In this document: one piece after another, positions 25,841-34,573 of the stretch
Position numbering within the stretch: position 1 is the first letter of the stretch
Layout: every line of letters begins with the position of its first letter
Origin: Paenibacillus sp. V4I3
Lineage (GTDB): Bacteria > Bacillota > Bacilli > Paenibacillales > NBRC-103111
Assembly (NCBI RefSeq): GCF_030817215.1
Contig: NZ_JAUSZA010000001.1
Span: 2,950,501 to 3,014,500 of the forward strand
Direction of reading: 5' to 3'
DNA length: 64,000 nucleotides
Notes under the pieces: generated by a model
The model's input: the letters and a program-made list of their open reading frames with translations, nothing else
Database searches by the model: none
What the model was told of the DNA's origin: nothing
Made by a program: the position numbers and the translations under genes

Positions 25841-25883
25841 CCATCAACCTCGCATACGGAGGAAGATGGTTTTTTTGTGTGCC

Positions 25884-26516
25884 CTAACGCGAAGCAGCAA
25901 GAAGACTGGCAGCTTTATCTGTAATCCACTCGAAGCGGCCTGCTTCGATTTCTTTTAGATTAATTAAGGAACCACCGATTCCTAGTCCGTAACAACCAAT
26001 GTTTAGGAATTGTTTGATATTCTCTTCCGTAACCCCGCCGACGGCTATCAAAGGAATTTGGTCAAGAGGACCCATCAATTCTTTGATATAAGTGAGACCT
26101 AAGCTCGCACTCGGAAATACTTTAACAGCTGTAGCGCCTGCCTTCCATGCTTTAACGATTTCTGTTGGTGTCATTGCGCCTGGGAAAATCGGAATCCCCT
26201 TCGTACTAGCCCAAAGGATAACTTCCTCATCCATATTCGGAGTTACCAAGAATGAAGCACCAGCATGGACTGCTTTCTTAGCATCTTCTAGATCTAGTAC
26301 AGTACCAGCGCCAATAAACATGTTCTGACCCGATTTATCCTGCAGCTCGCTAATCATTCGCAGAGCCCCTGGTGTATTGAGTGTGACCTCCATTACGGTA
26401 ATGCCGCCTTTAAGAAGTGCGTCAGCTAAAGAGAGAATGTGGTTTTCTTGCACACCTCGAACGATGGCAATGATACGGGTGCGTTCGATTTCTATAAGTC
26501 CTTGCTCTCTGTTCAT
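25884..26516 (-). CDS. eda: 2-keto-3-deoxy-6-phosphogluconate / 4-hydroxy-2-oxoglutarate aldolase
   Basis: A 210-residue class I aldolase of the KDPG/KHG family, cleaving KDPG to pyruvate and glyceraldehyde 3-phosphate. Evidence: IIAIVRG, the catalytic Glu in VMEVTLNTPGA, GAGTVLDLEDA, TPNMDEEV, the Schiff-base Lys in AVKVFPS, and AVGGV. The usual 2-keto-3-deoxygluconate kinase partner is not next to it, so its physiological context (Entner-Doudoroff, pectin/uronate or hydroxyproline breakdown) is open. Confidence 0.92.
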   Translation of the reverse strand: MNREQGLIEIERTRIIAIVRGVQENHILSLADALLKGGITVMEVTLNTPGALRMISELQDKSGQNMFIGAGTVLDLEDAKKAVHAGASFLVTPNMDEEVILWASTKGIPIFPGAMTPTEIVKAWKAGATAVKVFPSASLGLTYIKELMGPLDQIPLIAVGGVTEENIKQFLNIGCYGLGIGGSLINLKEIEAGRFEWITDKAASLLAASR

Positions 26517-26691
26517 CTTAGTCCTCCAAGTGTTCTAGTTTGATTTGTTTTTATTATGACAGGTCTCAGAAATTTTTCCAGCTTTTTTGTGTCAAAACAA
26601 GCTGCTCCTACCTATACTGTAGTAAATCATAGGCATTCGTCTAGAAGCCGTCATCCACCCTCACAGCTGTAAGGTCCAGGAGGTGCCCGTC

Positions 26692-27138
26692 ATGACATGG
26701 ATAGAGATAAGTATCGTCAGTTCAGCAGTTGCCTTTATCGTGCTCGTCGGCTTTGCCATTCGCATGTTGATTACCATTGTGCAGATACTAGGCAAGTTGG
26801 GCGATACGGTTGTTCAAGCTAAGATGAACGTAGCTGAGACAGCAGAGCAAGCGGAGCAGTTAATGACGAAGGTAGGGCTGCTCACCGAAGAGGTGCATAT
26901 GCAGATACTTACATTAGAGCCGAGTATCCAATCTGTGGAGAAGGCAGGAGCTGCTATAGGGGATGTCGCTTCTGCACTTCGCAAAGCCTCACGAGTGATG
27001 AACGAATCGATTCATGGTGCGGAAAAGGTTGTACATACCCACCAGAAGCGAATCCAAGACGCCATGGAGTGGGCAACGACGGGTTTTGAGCTGTGGCAAA
27101 GATGGCAAGCGCTTCGGAATGCTAAATCAGACAATTAA
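26692..27138 (+). CDS. ytxG: DUF948 (YtxG-like) membrane protein
   Basis: A 148-residue protein with one N-terminal membrane segment (about 8-30) and a long helical cytoplasmic tail. DUF948 proteins such as B. subtilis YtxG are general-stress/sporulation-linked. The start at 26692 lies eight bases after AGGAGG; a GTG at 26683 overlaps that site. The YtxH-like gene follows after 14 bases, the same order as in B. subtilis. Confidence 0.75.
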   Translation: MTWIEISIVSSAVAFIVLVGFAIRMLITIVQILGKLGDTVVQAKMNVAETAEQAEQLMTKVGLLTEEVHMQILTLEPSIQSVEKAGAAIGDVASALRKASRVMNESIHGAEKVVHTHQKRIQDAMEWATTGFELWQRWQALRNAKSDN

Positions 27139-27152
27139 GGAGTGGATTTCTC

Positions 27153-27524
27153 ATGTCCAATGAAAAAAAAGGTAAAGATCTTCTCATCGGTGCGGTTGTT
27201 GGAGGCTTACTCGGAGCGGCAACTGCGCTTCTATTTGCACCGAAATCCGGCCGTGAATTGAGAAGTGACATTGCGGAGCAAGCTCAAGTGGTTAGTGATA
27301 AAACCGTGCAAATCGCAAACAACGTAAGTCAAAAAACGCAAGAAGTTGCGAAAACCGTGAGCACAACAACATCTGATCTGTATGGAAAAGCAAAAGACAC
27401 AGCCGTAAACGTTGTGGATACCGTCCGTTCCTGGAAAGAGACCAAAAGTGACGAAGAGCTGGACGCCCCGGTTGAAGAAGTAAGCGAGGCTGCGGAAGAT
27501 TTGGTCATTCTAGGAAATCGTTAA
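27153..27524 (+). CDS. ytxH: YtxH-family stress protein
   Basis: A 123-residue protein with a glycine-rich N-terminal membrane segment (LLIGAVVGGLLGAATALLFA) and the typical PKSGRELRSDI motif, followed by an amphipathic repeat-like helix with Thr/Val/Ala and an acidic tail. YtxH proteins are stress-induced in Bacillus; molecular function unknown. Second gene of the ytxGH pair, followed by a strong terminator. Confidence 0.85.
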   Translation: MSNEKKGKDLLIGAVVGGLLGAATALLFAPKSGRELRSDIAEQAQVVSDKTVQIANNVSQKTQEVAKTVSTTTSDLYGKAKDTAVNVVDTVRSWKETKSDEELDAPVEEVSEAAEDLVILGNR

Positions 27525-27532
27525 AAACAAAA

Positions 27533-27572
27533 AAAGCAGAAAGCTCCGAGAATAGAGCTTTCTGCTTTTTCT
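27533..27572. terminator. Bidirectional terminator
   Basis: A 14-bp stem, 27533-27546 with 27555-27568 (AAAGCAGAAAGCTC and its complement), with T runs. It serves ytxH and the convergent gene. Confidence 0.85.
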
Positions 27573-27573
27573 T

Positions 27574-28689
27574 TTACCACTTGGAAGGATCGATTTTGCG
27601 AATATCTAAACCTTCCCAAACGTTCTTGATGTTCGCAGTTTCCGGATGATCGAAGAGAAGCCACGCTGTAGGGAGGTAACGTTCCCCGTATTCACTTGAT
27701 GGCTTGTTGATGATCTCATTCTTATGAACGAGCACCGTTGAGGCTCCGCCGTCTAAATTCGCAGCCGTTACAGCGCCATGCTCTAGGAAAATCTGCTGTA
27801 CATCATACAGCGTCGCTCCAATGCTATGCTTCTGTCTGCCATCGATGATGGCGAATAGAATGGAGCCGTCCTTCGTCTGCGCCATACTGGTCCGCGGAGC
27901 AATTCCCCAGCCATCGGCTTGACTCTTAATCTGCCCAACCCCATTCACAATGAACCGAGGGCTGAACGAAACAGCTTCCTGTACGCCCATGTCCACAAGC
28001 TCGGAAACCTTGTACTTGCCTGCAATCATGCGGCCTTCTTTATCGATACCAACAACCTGCACAGTGCCGTTCATGCCTTTGTCATTATAAAAGATTTTGC
28101 CTCCGGAGATGACAATTCCTTCAGGCTGGAAGCCGTTTCCTTCCCAATTGGGATCGATGAATCCTCCGCCATTAACACCGAGAATAGCTCCGGTTCTTTT
28201 CACCATAGAGGAAACCTTCTCCCCTTTACCCACTTTCTCAGGTACGGCAATTCTAAGCTTTTTCGGATCCGAAATCGTGACGAGCTGTCCTTTGAAATTT
28301 GACCCCGAAATCGGCTCAATGGTGACCAAATCTTTCTTGGCAACAACTGGGGCAAGAGGGGAGTTAGGTTCAATTTCAACGAATCCTTTATCTTTCTCAT
28401 CGCCCATTTCGTCGAATTGCTTCCAATAGGCTTCCACGCGCTTCTGCAACTCTGTAGATCCTATCAAATATTTGGCCCACTCCCGGTGTTGGGTTGTAAT
28501 CAAGGTGTCAGCCATCATTAATCTTACATTTGAACCAGAGGAAGTAAGGAAAAACCAACATAAGGACATTACAGAAAGTAAGGTAAACCCAAGTACCCCA
28601 TACACGATAAAGCTCATTCCCACAGACCTTTTGCGTTTAACTCTCGTTAGACTAGAAGACTGCTGGGAAGTGGTTTGTTGTACAGCCAT
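27574..28689 (-). CDS. Phosphodiester glycosidase family membrane protein
   Basis: A 371-residue protein with an N-terminal membrane anchor and an extracellular NAGPA/phosphodiester glycosidase domain. Features: GAILGVNGGGFIDP, PRTSMAQTKDGSILFAIIDGR, and AANLDGGASTVLV near the C-terminus, all typical of this family, which cleaves sugar-1-phosphodiester bonds or processes exopolysaccharide. Start ATG 28689 is preferred over TTG 28716. Substrate unknown. Confidence 0.85.
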   Translation of the reverse strand: MAVQQTTSQQSSSLTRVKRKRSVGMSFIVYGVLGFTLLSVMSLCWFFLTSSGSNVRLMMADTLITTQHREWAKYLIGSTELQKRVEAYWKQFDEMGDEKDKGFVEIEPNSPLAPVVAKKDLVTIEPISGSNFKGQLVTISDPKKLRIAVPEKVGKGEKVSSMVKRTGAILGVNGGGFIDPNWEGNGFQPEGIVISGGKIFYNDKGMNGTVQVVGIDKEGRMIAGKYKVSELVDMGVQEAVSFSPRFIVNGVGQIKSQADGWGIAPRTSMAQTKDGSILFAIIDGRQKHSIGATLYDVQQIFLEHGAVTAANLDGGASTVLVHKNEIINKPSSEYGERYLPTAWLLFDHPETANIKNVWEGLDIRKIDPSKW

Positions 28690-28752
28690 GTATTCTTTAC
28701 CTATCCTCTCTGCCAAAAAATCATCTAACCTTCCATATAAATAAACGAAAAG

Positions 28753-28800
28753 AAAGGAGAAAAAGTTTCATAAATGACTGAACTTTTCTCCTTTTTTTGT
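28753..28800 (-). terminator. Terminator after the XRE-LytTR gene
   Basis: AAAGGAGAAAAAGTT pairs with AACTTTTCTCCTTT across a 12-base loop (28753-28794), flanked by T-rich sequence on both strands. Confidence 0.75.
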
Positions 28801-28809
28801 AAGTTGTTC

Positions 28810-29469
28810 CTAAATAGGCCGCTTTAAAGTCTGGAAAAGTGAATCCGATACGGAGTTACGGTCGTATTGAAACTCCAATCCCATTCCTGTGTTACTTGCT
28901 ACACTGCGGACGATTAAATCATGGTATTTCTTCTGACGAATCGCAGCGATAACGACAAACTTGCTGACACCTAGAGGGTCAAAATAGAGTTTTCCTTCTT
29001 TTTCGATGTACTTCTGAACATGATTGAGGTTGACGAATAAGTCTGTATCCATCTTCTTAAATCCTTGTTCTTCAAGCTTATCTAGAAAATGACTGAAATC
29101 CAGTAATGAATTCACACTTCGGCTAACTTTGCCAATTCGTGTATGGTAAGTAATTTCCTTCGTACTGACTTCGATAAACAGTGTATCCGACACAGGGACT
29201 AGCTCTTGCTCATTGATTGCATGGACGTCCTCTTTTTCGAGATACCCGGCTTTCTCCATAAGTTCTGTATATGAAAAGTTGTAGGCATCCGACAGCTTTT
29301 TCAGCGTGACAGGAGAGGGTTTGATTTTCTCATTGGTCGAACGATTACGCTCTAGTTCAAGGTCTCTGATGTAGGCATGCGATAGCCCGCTTTTATGAGC
29401 CGCTTCACGCAATGACATCTTGCCCCGCAAGCTTTCCAAAAATTTACCGAATCCTTCAAATTGTTTCAT
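28810..29469 (-). CDS. XRE-LytTR fusion transcriptional regulator
   Basis: A 219-residue cytoplasmic protein with two apparent DNA-binding domains. Residues about 8-75 are a Cro/C1-type HTH (KMSLREAAHKSGLSHAYIRDLE, then LKKLSDAYN). Residues about 110-190 match LytTR: an opening strand region (SDTLFIEVSTKEITYHT), a helix (LLDFSHFLDKLEEQGF) and a VNLNHVQKYIE stretch like the VNL..I motif. Usually a LytTR domain follows a receiver domain, so this is an uncommon architecture. The start at 29469 follows GGAGGG; the longer frame to 29595 lacks a site. It is divergent from the GH15 gene with repeats between them. Confidence 0.75.
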   Translation of the reverse strand: MKQFEGFGKFLESLRGKMSLREAAHKSGLSHAYIRDLELERNRSTNEKIKPSPVTLKKLSDAYNFSYTELMEKAGYLEKEDVHAINEQELVPVSDTLFIEVSTKEITYHTRIGKVSRSVNSLLDFSHFLDKLEEQGFKKMDTDLFVNLNHVQKYIEKEGKLYFDPLGVSKFVVIAAIRQKKYHDLIVRSVASNTGMGLEFQYDRNSVSDSLFQTLKRPI

Positions 29470-29523
29470 AATAACGTATCCCTCCATATGTTTTAATTGT
29501 AAATGAATTCGAATGAAATGAAC

Positions 29524-29611
29524 ATATTTAAGGCGCGAATTGGTGCCAATTACCTCAAAATCCAGCCAAGAACCGCTGCGTGAATATTTAAGCACTCAAT
29601 TTGGTAAATTA
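29524..29611. promoter_or_regulatory. Two operator-like repeats between the XRE-LytTR and GH15 genes
   Basis: Copy A starts at 29524 and copy B at 29584, exactly 60 bases apart. Both read ATATTTAAG, five bases, AAT(T)TGGT, then AATTA. Copy A also contains the perfect inverted repeat AATTGG-TG-CCAATT (29538-29551). Spacing and symmetry suggest binding sites for the adjacent regulator. Confidence 0.45.
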
Positions 29612-29641
29612 GTAGCAATATCTTGGAAAGAGGCTGATGGA

Positions 29642-31678
29642 ATGGCAAGAGATTTACCCATAGGAAACGGGAATGTACTCATTAATTTCGACGCTGCTTA
29701 TAATATTCGTGACATGTATTACCCTTTAGTAGGTCAAGAGAATCAATCTAGTGATCATCTTTCACATTTTGGCATTTGGTGTCCGGAAGGATTCTTCTGG
29801 ATTGACGATCCAGAGGTTTCAAAAAAGCTCAATTATTTGGAAGATTCGCTTGTTACTAACGCGGATTGCGCCCATGAAAGGTTAGGTCTCAGCTTCGTTA
29901 TTCGTGATGGGGTCGATGTTCAGCAGAATGTATTTTTACGCAAGGTGAAGGTAGAAAACCGCTTTGATGTGGAAAGAGAAATTAAATTGTATTTTCATTT
30001 GGATCTCCAAATCTATGGAAATGGCGTCGGAGACACGATTTATTATGATCCTGAGTTGAATTCACTTTTATTTTATAAGGGTCATCGTTATATGTCACTA
30101 TCTTGCTTGTCTCCAGACGCTGAGAAAGCAATACCTAGCGGTTATGCAACAGGACAAAAAGGGATTCACGGTTTGGAAGGAACATGGAGAGATGCTGAGG
30201 ATGGTCATCTAGGGGGAAATGCCATCGCGCAGGGATCTGTTGATGGTGTGATTGAATTGACGATGAAACTACCGCCAAAAAGCGTGAAAGAAGCTTGGTT
30301 CTGGGTCTGTTTTGGACGTACGAAGCAGGAGGTAGAGCGTTTAGAGCGATTACTTCGCACAGCAACCCCGCAAGCATTATTACAAAGAACTCACGATCAT
30401 TGGGTGAAATGGGTGAATCAGGATGCCCACCAGCTCTCACTGTTGAAGCCTGATTTGGAATCATTTTATAAGCGATGCTTGTTGATTACCAGAACAAACG
30501 TCGACAATCGAGGGGCCATCATTGCAGCGAATGATTCAGATATTTTGAAATTTGCCAAGGATACTTACTCGTATATGTGGCCGCGTGATGGCGCTTTGGT
30601 ATCTCATGCGCTTGATCGGGCGGGATATTATGAATTATCCAGGAAATTTTTTGACTTCTGTAAGAAGGTACTTACTCCTGAAGGTTATCTCATGCACAAA
30701 TATAACCCTGACAGTTCAGTGGGCTCGAGCTGGCATCCCTGGGTGGATAGTCGAGGGAATAAGCAGCTTGCGATTCAAGAGGATGAGACAGCTCTTGTGC
30801 TGTATACGTTATGGCATCACCATAAGCTGGCTGGAACAATAGAGAGCTCACGTGAGGATTATGAGAAATTTGTGAAGCCCGCAGCGGACTTTCTCGTTCG
30901 TTACCGGGATGCATCCGGACTTCCTTTGCCTTCCTATGATCTCTGGGAAGAGCGTTATGGTGTATTAGCATTCACAGTATCATCGGTATATGCCGGTCTT
31001 ATAGCTGCAGCACGTTTTGCCGAATATCATCAGGATAAAGTGCGCTCCATTTATTATGCAGATATCGCAGGACAAGTAAAGAAAGCAGCTGAACAGCATC
31101 TGTATGCTCCCGATCAGAATCGCTTTTTGCGGGCTTTATATTGGAATTATGAACAAAATACGTATGTGCCGGACTACACGCTCGATATGAGTATGTATGC
31201 ACTATTTGACTTCGGCTTGTTTGAGCTTGAAGATCCGCGGATTGTGGCAACGATGGAGATTCTGAAAGAGAAATTGTGGGTACAAACAGATATCGGCGGT
31301 ATCGCTCGTTATGAGAACGACTATTATCATCAAGTCACCAATGACGTAGCTAAGGTACCGGGCAATCCTTGGTTTATATGTACCCTTTGGTACGCGGAAT
31401 GGCTGGTGGCGTCTGCCAAAACCGTTCAGGACTTGTTGGAAGCGGAAAAATTGATGCGCTGGGCTATTCTTCATGCTGCGCCTTCAGGGGTGATGGCTGA
31501 GCAAGTACATCCTTTCACAGGAGAGCCTATGTCCGTTTCACCGCTGACTTGGTCACATGCTTCCTTTATTAAAGTGACGCAAGAATATTTGTCGAAATTA
31601 AAATTATTGACCTCGAAGGGAACGAAGCAAGCTGTTGATGCGAGTGAGGATAAAGTGCTGGAGCCCGTCGTTCATTAG
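29642..31678 (+). CDS. GH15 glucoamylase/trehalase-like glycoside hydrolase
   Basis: A 678-residue intracellular (no signal peptide) inverting hydrolase of family GH15, releasing glucose from alpha-glucans, dextrins or trehalose. An N-terminal beta-sandwich domain (about 1-270) precedes the (alpha/alpha)6 barrel, with YSYMWPRDGALV near 315, DLWEERYGVLAFTVSS (acid-side Glu) near 430 and HPFTGEPMSVSPLTWSHA near the end. Start 29642 is chosen for AGAGG eight bases upstream and GNGNVLINFD at the N-terminus. The glucose dehydrogenase follows 18 bases later. Confidence 0.9.
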   Translation: MARDLPIGNGNVLINFDAAYNIRDMYYPLVGQENQSSDHLSHFGIWCPEGFFWIDDPEVSKKLNYLEDSLVTNADCAHERLGLSFVIRDGVDVQQNVFLRKVKVENRFDVEREIKLYFHLDLQIYGNGVGDTIYYDPELNSLLFYKGHRYMSLSCLSPDAEKAIPSGYATGQKGIHGLEGTWRDAEDGHLGGNAIAQGSVDGVIELTMKLPPKSVKEAWFWVCFGRTKQEVERLERLLRTATPQALLQRTHDHWVKWVNQDAHQLSLLKPDLESFYKRCLLITRTNVDNRGAIIAANDSDILKFAKDTYSYMWPRDGALVSHALDRAGYYELSRKFFDFCKKVLTPEGYLMHKYNPDSSVGSSWHPWVDSRGNKQLAIQEDETALVLYTLWHHHKLAGTIESSREDYEKFVKPAADFLVRYRDASGLPLPSYDLWEERYGVLAFTVSSVYAGLIAAARFAEYHQDKVRSIYYADIAGQVKKAAEQHLYAPDQNRFLRALYWNYEQNTYVPDYTLDMSMYALFDFGLFELEDPRIVATMEILKEKLWVQTDIGGIARYENDYYHQVTNDVAKVPGNPWFICTLWYAEWLVASAKTVQDLLEAEKLMRWAILHAAPSGVMAEQVHPFTGEPMSVSPLTWSHASFIKVTQEYLSKLKLLTSKGTKQAVDASEDKVLEPVVH

Positions 31679-31696
31679 TTGGAAGGAGAGGAAGTA

Positions 31697-32860
31697 ATGA
31701 AGACAATTCGCGTCAAGCAACTTCGACAGGGGAACCCGACTATTCAGCTTGAAGATGTGAAGAACCCCGTGATTTCAGGGCCTCAAGAAGTTATTGTAAA
31801 AGTGCTTGCTGTTGGACTGGACGGCACGGATAAGGAAATACTACAGGAGAATTACGGCATTCCTCCCGAAGGTGAAGATGACTTGACCACGGGGCATGAG
31901 TCGCTAGGGGTTGTGACCGAAGCTGGGGCGGAGAGTGGATTCCAGCTAGGGGATCTCGTAACCGTCATTGTAAGACGGCCATGCAGAAATCAAAGCTGTG
32001 TGAATTGCCGCAATGGTCATTCGGATTTTTGTCAGACTGGTGAGTTTGTAGAACGGGGCATTAAAGGGGCTCACGGCTTCCTCTCCGAGTATTACAAAGA
32101 GGAAGGTCGATATTTGGTTCAGGTGCCGAAGGAACTGCTGAGGCATGGGGTGCTAGTCGAGCCGCAGAGCATCGTAGAGAAAGTTTGGGACCAAGTGCTG
32201 CGTGTCCAGCAGCGGTTGATCTGGGAGCCGAGAACTGCGCTCATACTCGGGTCTGGACCGCTTGGTTTGCTTGCTGCGATGACCTGCCGCCTGCTGGGGC
32301 TGGAAGCGTATGTTTGGTCCAAATCTCCGCAAGACAGTCTACAAGCGCAGCTTGTGAAGGACAGTGGAGGTGTGTTTAAGGAGGCCGGCGCTGACAGCGG
32401 CAGCGCGGCGACTATGACAGCTTATGCCGAGGGTCTCGGCAAGCCGATAGATCTGATCCTCGAATGCACGGGCTACAGCCCGTTAGCCTTCGAGGCCATG
32501 TCTGTTCTAGCGCCAAACGGTGTGTTGGCGCTGCTGGGGGTCACTCCAGCGGACCGTAAGCTGGAGATCTCATCCGACATGCTCAACCAGAGCATGGTGC
32601 TGGAGAATAAGTGCGTGATCGGCTCGGTCAACGCTTCGCGCAAAGATTTCGAGACCGCCATTTACCGCTTACAGCAAATGGAGAAGCAGTTTCCAGGCTG
32701 GCTCGACCGCCTGGTTACGAATCGGATGACTTTGGAAGACGTGCCAAAGCTGGATTTTAACAACATATCGATCAAAGCCGTTGTGGATATTGTTCCCGTG
32801 GAACAGTGGGATGATCTCGTGAAACAAACGAATGAAGTGGTATATAGTTTCTCCGTTTAA
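31697..32860 (+). CDS. gdh: Zinc-type glucose 1-dehydrogenase, archaeal family
   Basis: A 387-residue medium-chain dehydrogenase resembling Thermoplasma/Sulfolobus glucose 1-dehydrogenase. Family marks: GLDGTDKEI, LTTGHESLGVV, a structural zinc loop with the Cys of RPCRNQSCVNCRNG and DFCQTG, VEPQSIVEKVWDQ, and a Rossmann GSGPLGLLAAM. It oxidises glucose (and related aldoses) to the lactone with NAD(P). Start 31697 follows AAGGAGAGG. It sits directly behind the GH15 hydrolase, which would supply free glucose. The second half is GC-richer than the first. Confidence 0.88.
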   Translation: MKTIRVKQLRQGNPTIQLEDVKNPVISGPQEVIVKVLAVGLDGTDKEILQENYGIPPEGEDDLTTGHESLGVVTEAGAESGFQLGDLVTVIVRRPCRNQSCVNCRNGHSDFCQTGEFVERGIKGAHGFLSEYYKEEGRYLVQVPKELLRHGVLVEPQSIVEKVWDQVLRVQQRLIWEPRTALILGSGPLGLLAAMTCRLLGLEAYVWSKSPQDSLQAQLVKDSGGVFKEAGADSGSAATMTAYAEGLGKPIDLILECTGYSPLAFEAMSVLAPNGVLALLGVTPADRKLEISSDMLNQSMVLENKCVIGSVNASRKDFETAIYRLQQMEKQFPGWLDRLVTNRMTLEDVPKLDFNNISIKAVVDIVPVEQWDDLVKQTNEVVYSFSV

Positions 32861-32863
32861 TGG

Positions 32864-32905
32864 AAGTGGCCAAGCAGGCTTGTTGATGCCTGCTTGGCCA
32901 CTTTT
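32864..32905 (+). terminator. Strong terminator after glucose dehydrogenase
   Basis: A perfect 16-bp stem, 32864-32879 with 32888-32903, followed by TTCGCTC. It closes the GH15-gdh operon. Confidence 0.8.
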
Positions 32906-32969
32906 CGCTCTTGTTAGACTTCCTTTCACAATTTTTTTATAATAAGGAGGAAGGGGAGGACGAGATTTG

Positions 32970-33389
32970 ATGTCAAACAAATGGTTAAGAGATAATGGCA
33001 TGCACCTATCATGGCTTCTAGCGTTATTAGCCACATTGGGAAGCCTGTATTTTTCAGAGATTATGAACTTTATTCCTTGTAAATTATGTTGGTATCAACG
33101 TATTCTTATGTATCCATTAGTTGTCCTATTAGGGATTGCAGCCGTGCGCAGAGACTACAAATTAACCATTTATGTGCTGCCGCTGACCATCTGGGGAGCT
33201 TGTATTTCAATCTACCATGTTCTGCTGCAATCGGGTGTATTTCATGAATCAGCAACAGGCTGCGGCCCTATTCCATGTGATGTCGATTACTTAAACTGGT
33301 TGGGCTTCATCACGATTCCTATGCTTGCTGGAACTGCCTTTATTCTCATCACGATTCTTCAATTTATGACGTATCGAGCTACGAAATAA
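32970..33389 (+). CDS. bdbC: Disulfide bond formation protein BdbC (DsbB-like)
   Basis: A 139-residue, four-helix membrane oxidoreductase that reoxidises an extracytoplasmic thiol oxidase using quinone. The first Cys pair is in PCKLCWYQR (about 37-40), the second pair is in ATGCGPIPCDVDY (about 92-98). These are the two redox pairs of the family. Its usual partner, BdbD, is not next to it. GGGGAGG lies ten bases upstream. Confidence 0.92.
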   Translation: MSNKWLRDNGMHLSWLLALLATLGSLYFSEIMNFIPCKLCWYQRILMYPLVVLLGIAAVRRDYKLTIYVLPLTIWGACISIYHVLLQSGVFHESATGCGPIPCDVDYLNWLGFITIPMLAGTAFILITILQFMTYRATK

Positions 33390-33435
33390 ACACCTTTCAC
33401 CTAAAATAGGCAGGGAATTTGTCTAGCGCTGTCGA

Positions 33436-33457
33436 AATGAATATGTGAGTATTCATT
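33436..33457. promoter_or_regulatory. Inverted repeat upstream of the PdaA-like gene
   Basis: AATGAATA (33436-33443), six bases, TATTCATT (33450-33457), 18 bases before the start codon. A perfect 8-bp dyad without T tract: possible operator. Function not shown. Confidence 0.3.
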
Positions 33458-33475
33458 CCAAAACGAGGTGCTACA

Positions 33476-34456
33476 ATGACATCAATTACCAAGAGTGCTG
33501 CACTACTGATCGTTCTAAGCGCATCATTGATCGGTTGTGCAGACAAAAGCCTGTTATCCCCAGACTTGAGTCAATCCCAAAATAATACGCCACAAGCAAC
33601 AACAAGTGCAGCGGCAACTCCAACTCCTAAATCAACAGTTAAACCCATACCTAAACCTCAATCCACACCTGTTCCTAGTGCGACACCGAAGCCAACAACG
33701 GCTCCAGAGCCAACCGCAACACCAAAGCCAGCAGTGGTAGGCAACTTTTCTAAAACCAAGTCAGTGACTGGCGATCGCGTACCGTATTCTTGGTATTACA
33801 TGAAAAAGAAAACGGGGCAAGTTCCTGATTTTCCAAAGGAAACAAAATCCTTCACGGAGGACCAGAAAGCGGTTTGGGTCGGGACCGGCAAAAAGGTTTA
33901 TTTAACGATCGATGCTGGAGGTCCCTTGATTGAAGTTGATCTCATGCTTAAATCGCTGAAAGAAAACGATGTGAAAGCAAACTTCTTTATTTCGGGCAAT
34001 AACATTAAGAAAAATCCGGAGTATTTGAAAAAGGTTGTAGCTGATGGTCATTTCGTTGCCAACCATACGATGACGCATAACGACTTTAATGAGATGACCG
34101 ATGATCAGATTCGCAAAGAGATTACGGATTTCGAAGCCTTATATAAAAAACTTACTGGTAAAGAAGTCGAGAAATATTTCCGCTTTCCGTATGGGCATTA
34201 CAATCTACATAACTTGAATTTAGTATCCAGCATGGGCTACACTTCTGTGTTCTGGTCTACGGCTATGCGGGATTGGGAACCGAGAGCCAACGGAGCCGAG
34301 GATCCATACAATGACATTATGAATAATTTGCATGATGGCAATGTGATTTTGATGCATCAAGGATCTTTAGAAAATATGCAGGCACTGGCTCGTATTTGCA
34401 AAGAGATCAAGAAAAAAGGCTATGAATTCGGGATTGTGAGTGAACTCCATTCCTAA
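33476..34456 (+). CDS. PdaA-like polysaccharide deacetylase lipoprotein
   Basis: A 326-residue secreted lipoprotein: signal peptide with lipobox SLIGC (Cys about 21), a Thr/Pro-rich spacer (about 35-90) and a NodB-type deacetylase domain close to B. subtilis PdaA. Conserved: NHTMTHNDF (zinc HxxxH), RFPYGHYN, FWSTAMRDWEP and LMHQGS. Motif 1 is TIDAGG rather than TFDDG or PdaA's TFDNG, so one metal/active-site position is changed. PdaA removes N-acetyl from MurNAc during muramic-delta-lactam formation in spore cortex. Activity here is uncertain. Confidence 0.85.
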   Translation: MTSITKSAALLIVLSASLIGCADKSLLSPDLSQSQNNTPQATTSAAATPTPKSTVKPIPKPQSTPVPSATPKPTTAPEPTATPKPAVVGNFSKTKSVTGDRVPYSWYYMKKKTGQVPDFPKETKSFTEDQKAVWVGTGKKVYLTIDAGGPLIEVDLMLKSLKENDVKANFFISGNNIKKNPEYLKKVVADGHFVANHTMTHNDFNEMTDDQIRKEITDFEALYKKLTGKEVEKYFRFPYGHYNLHNLNLVSSMGYTSVFWSTAMRDWEPRANGAEDPYNDIMNNLHDGNVILMHQGSLENMQALARICKEIKKKGYEFGIVSELHS

Positions 34457-34573
34457 AAATTAGGTGTCAGACCAGAAATCTGATACTTTCACCTAGGTAC
34501 CTTTCAGCTTGTTCGCTCATATCCTATCCATGTGGTTACGTAATTCATTAACCGGCAAAGGAAGCGGATAGGT

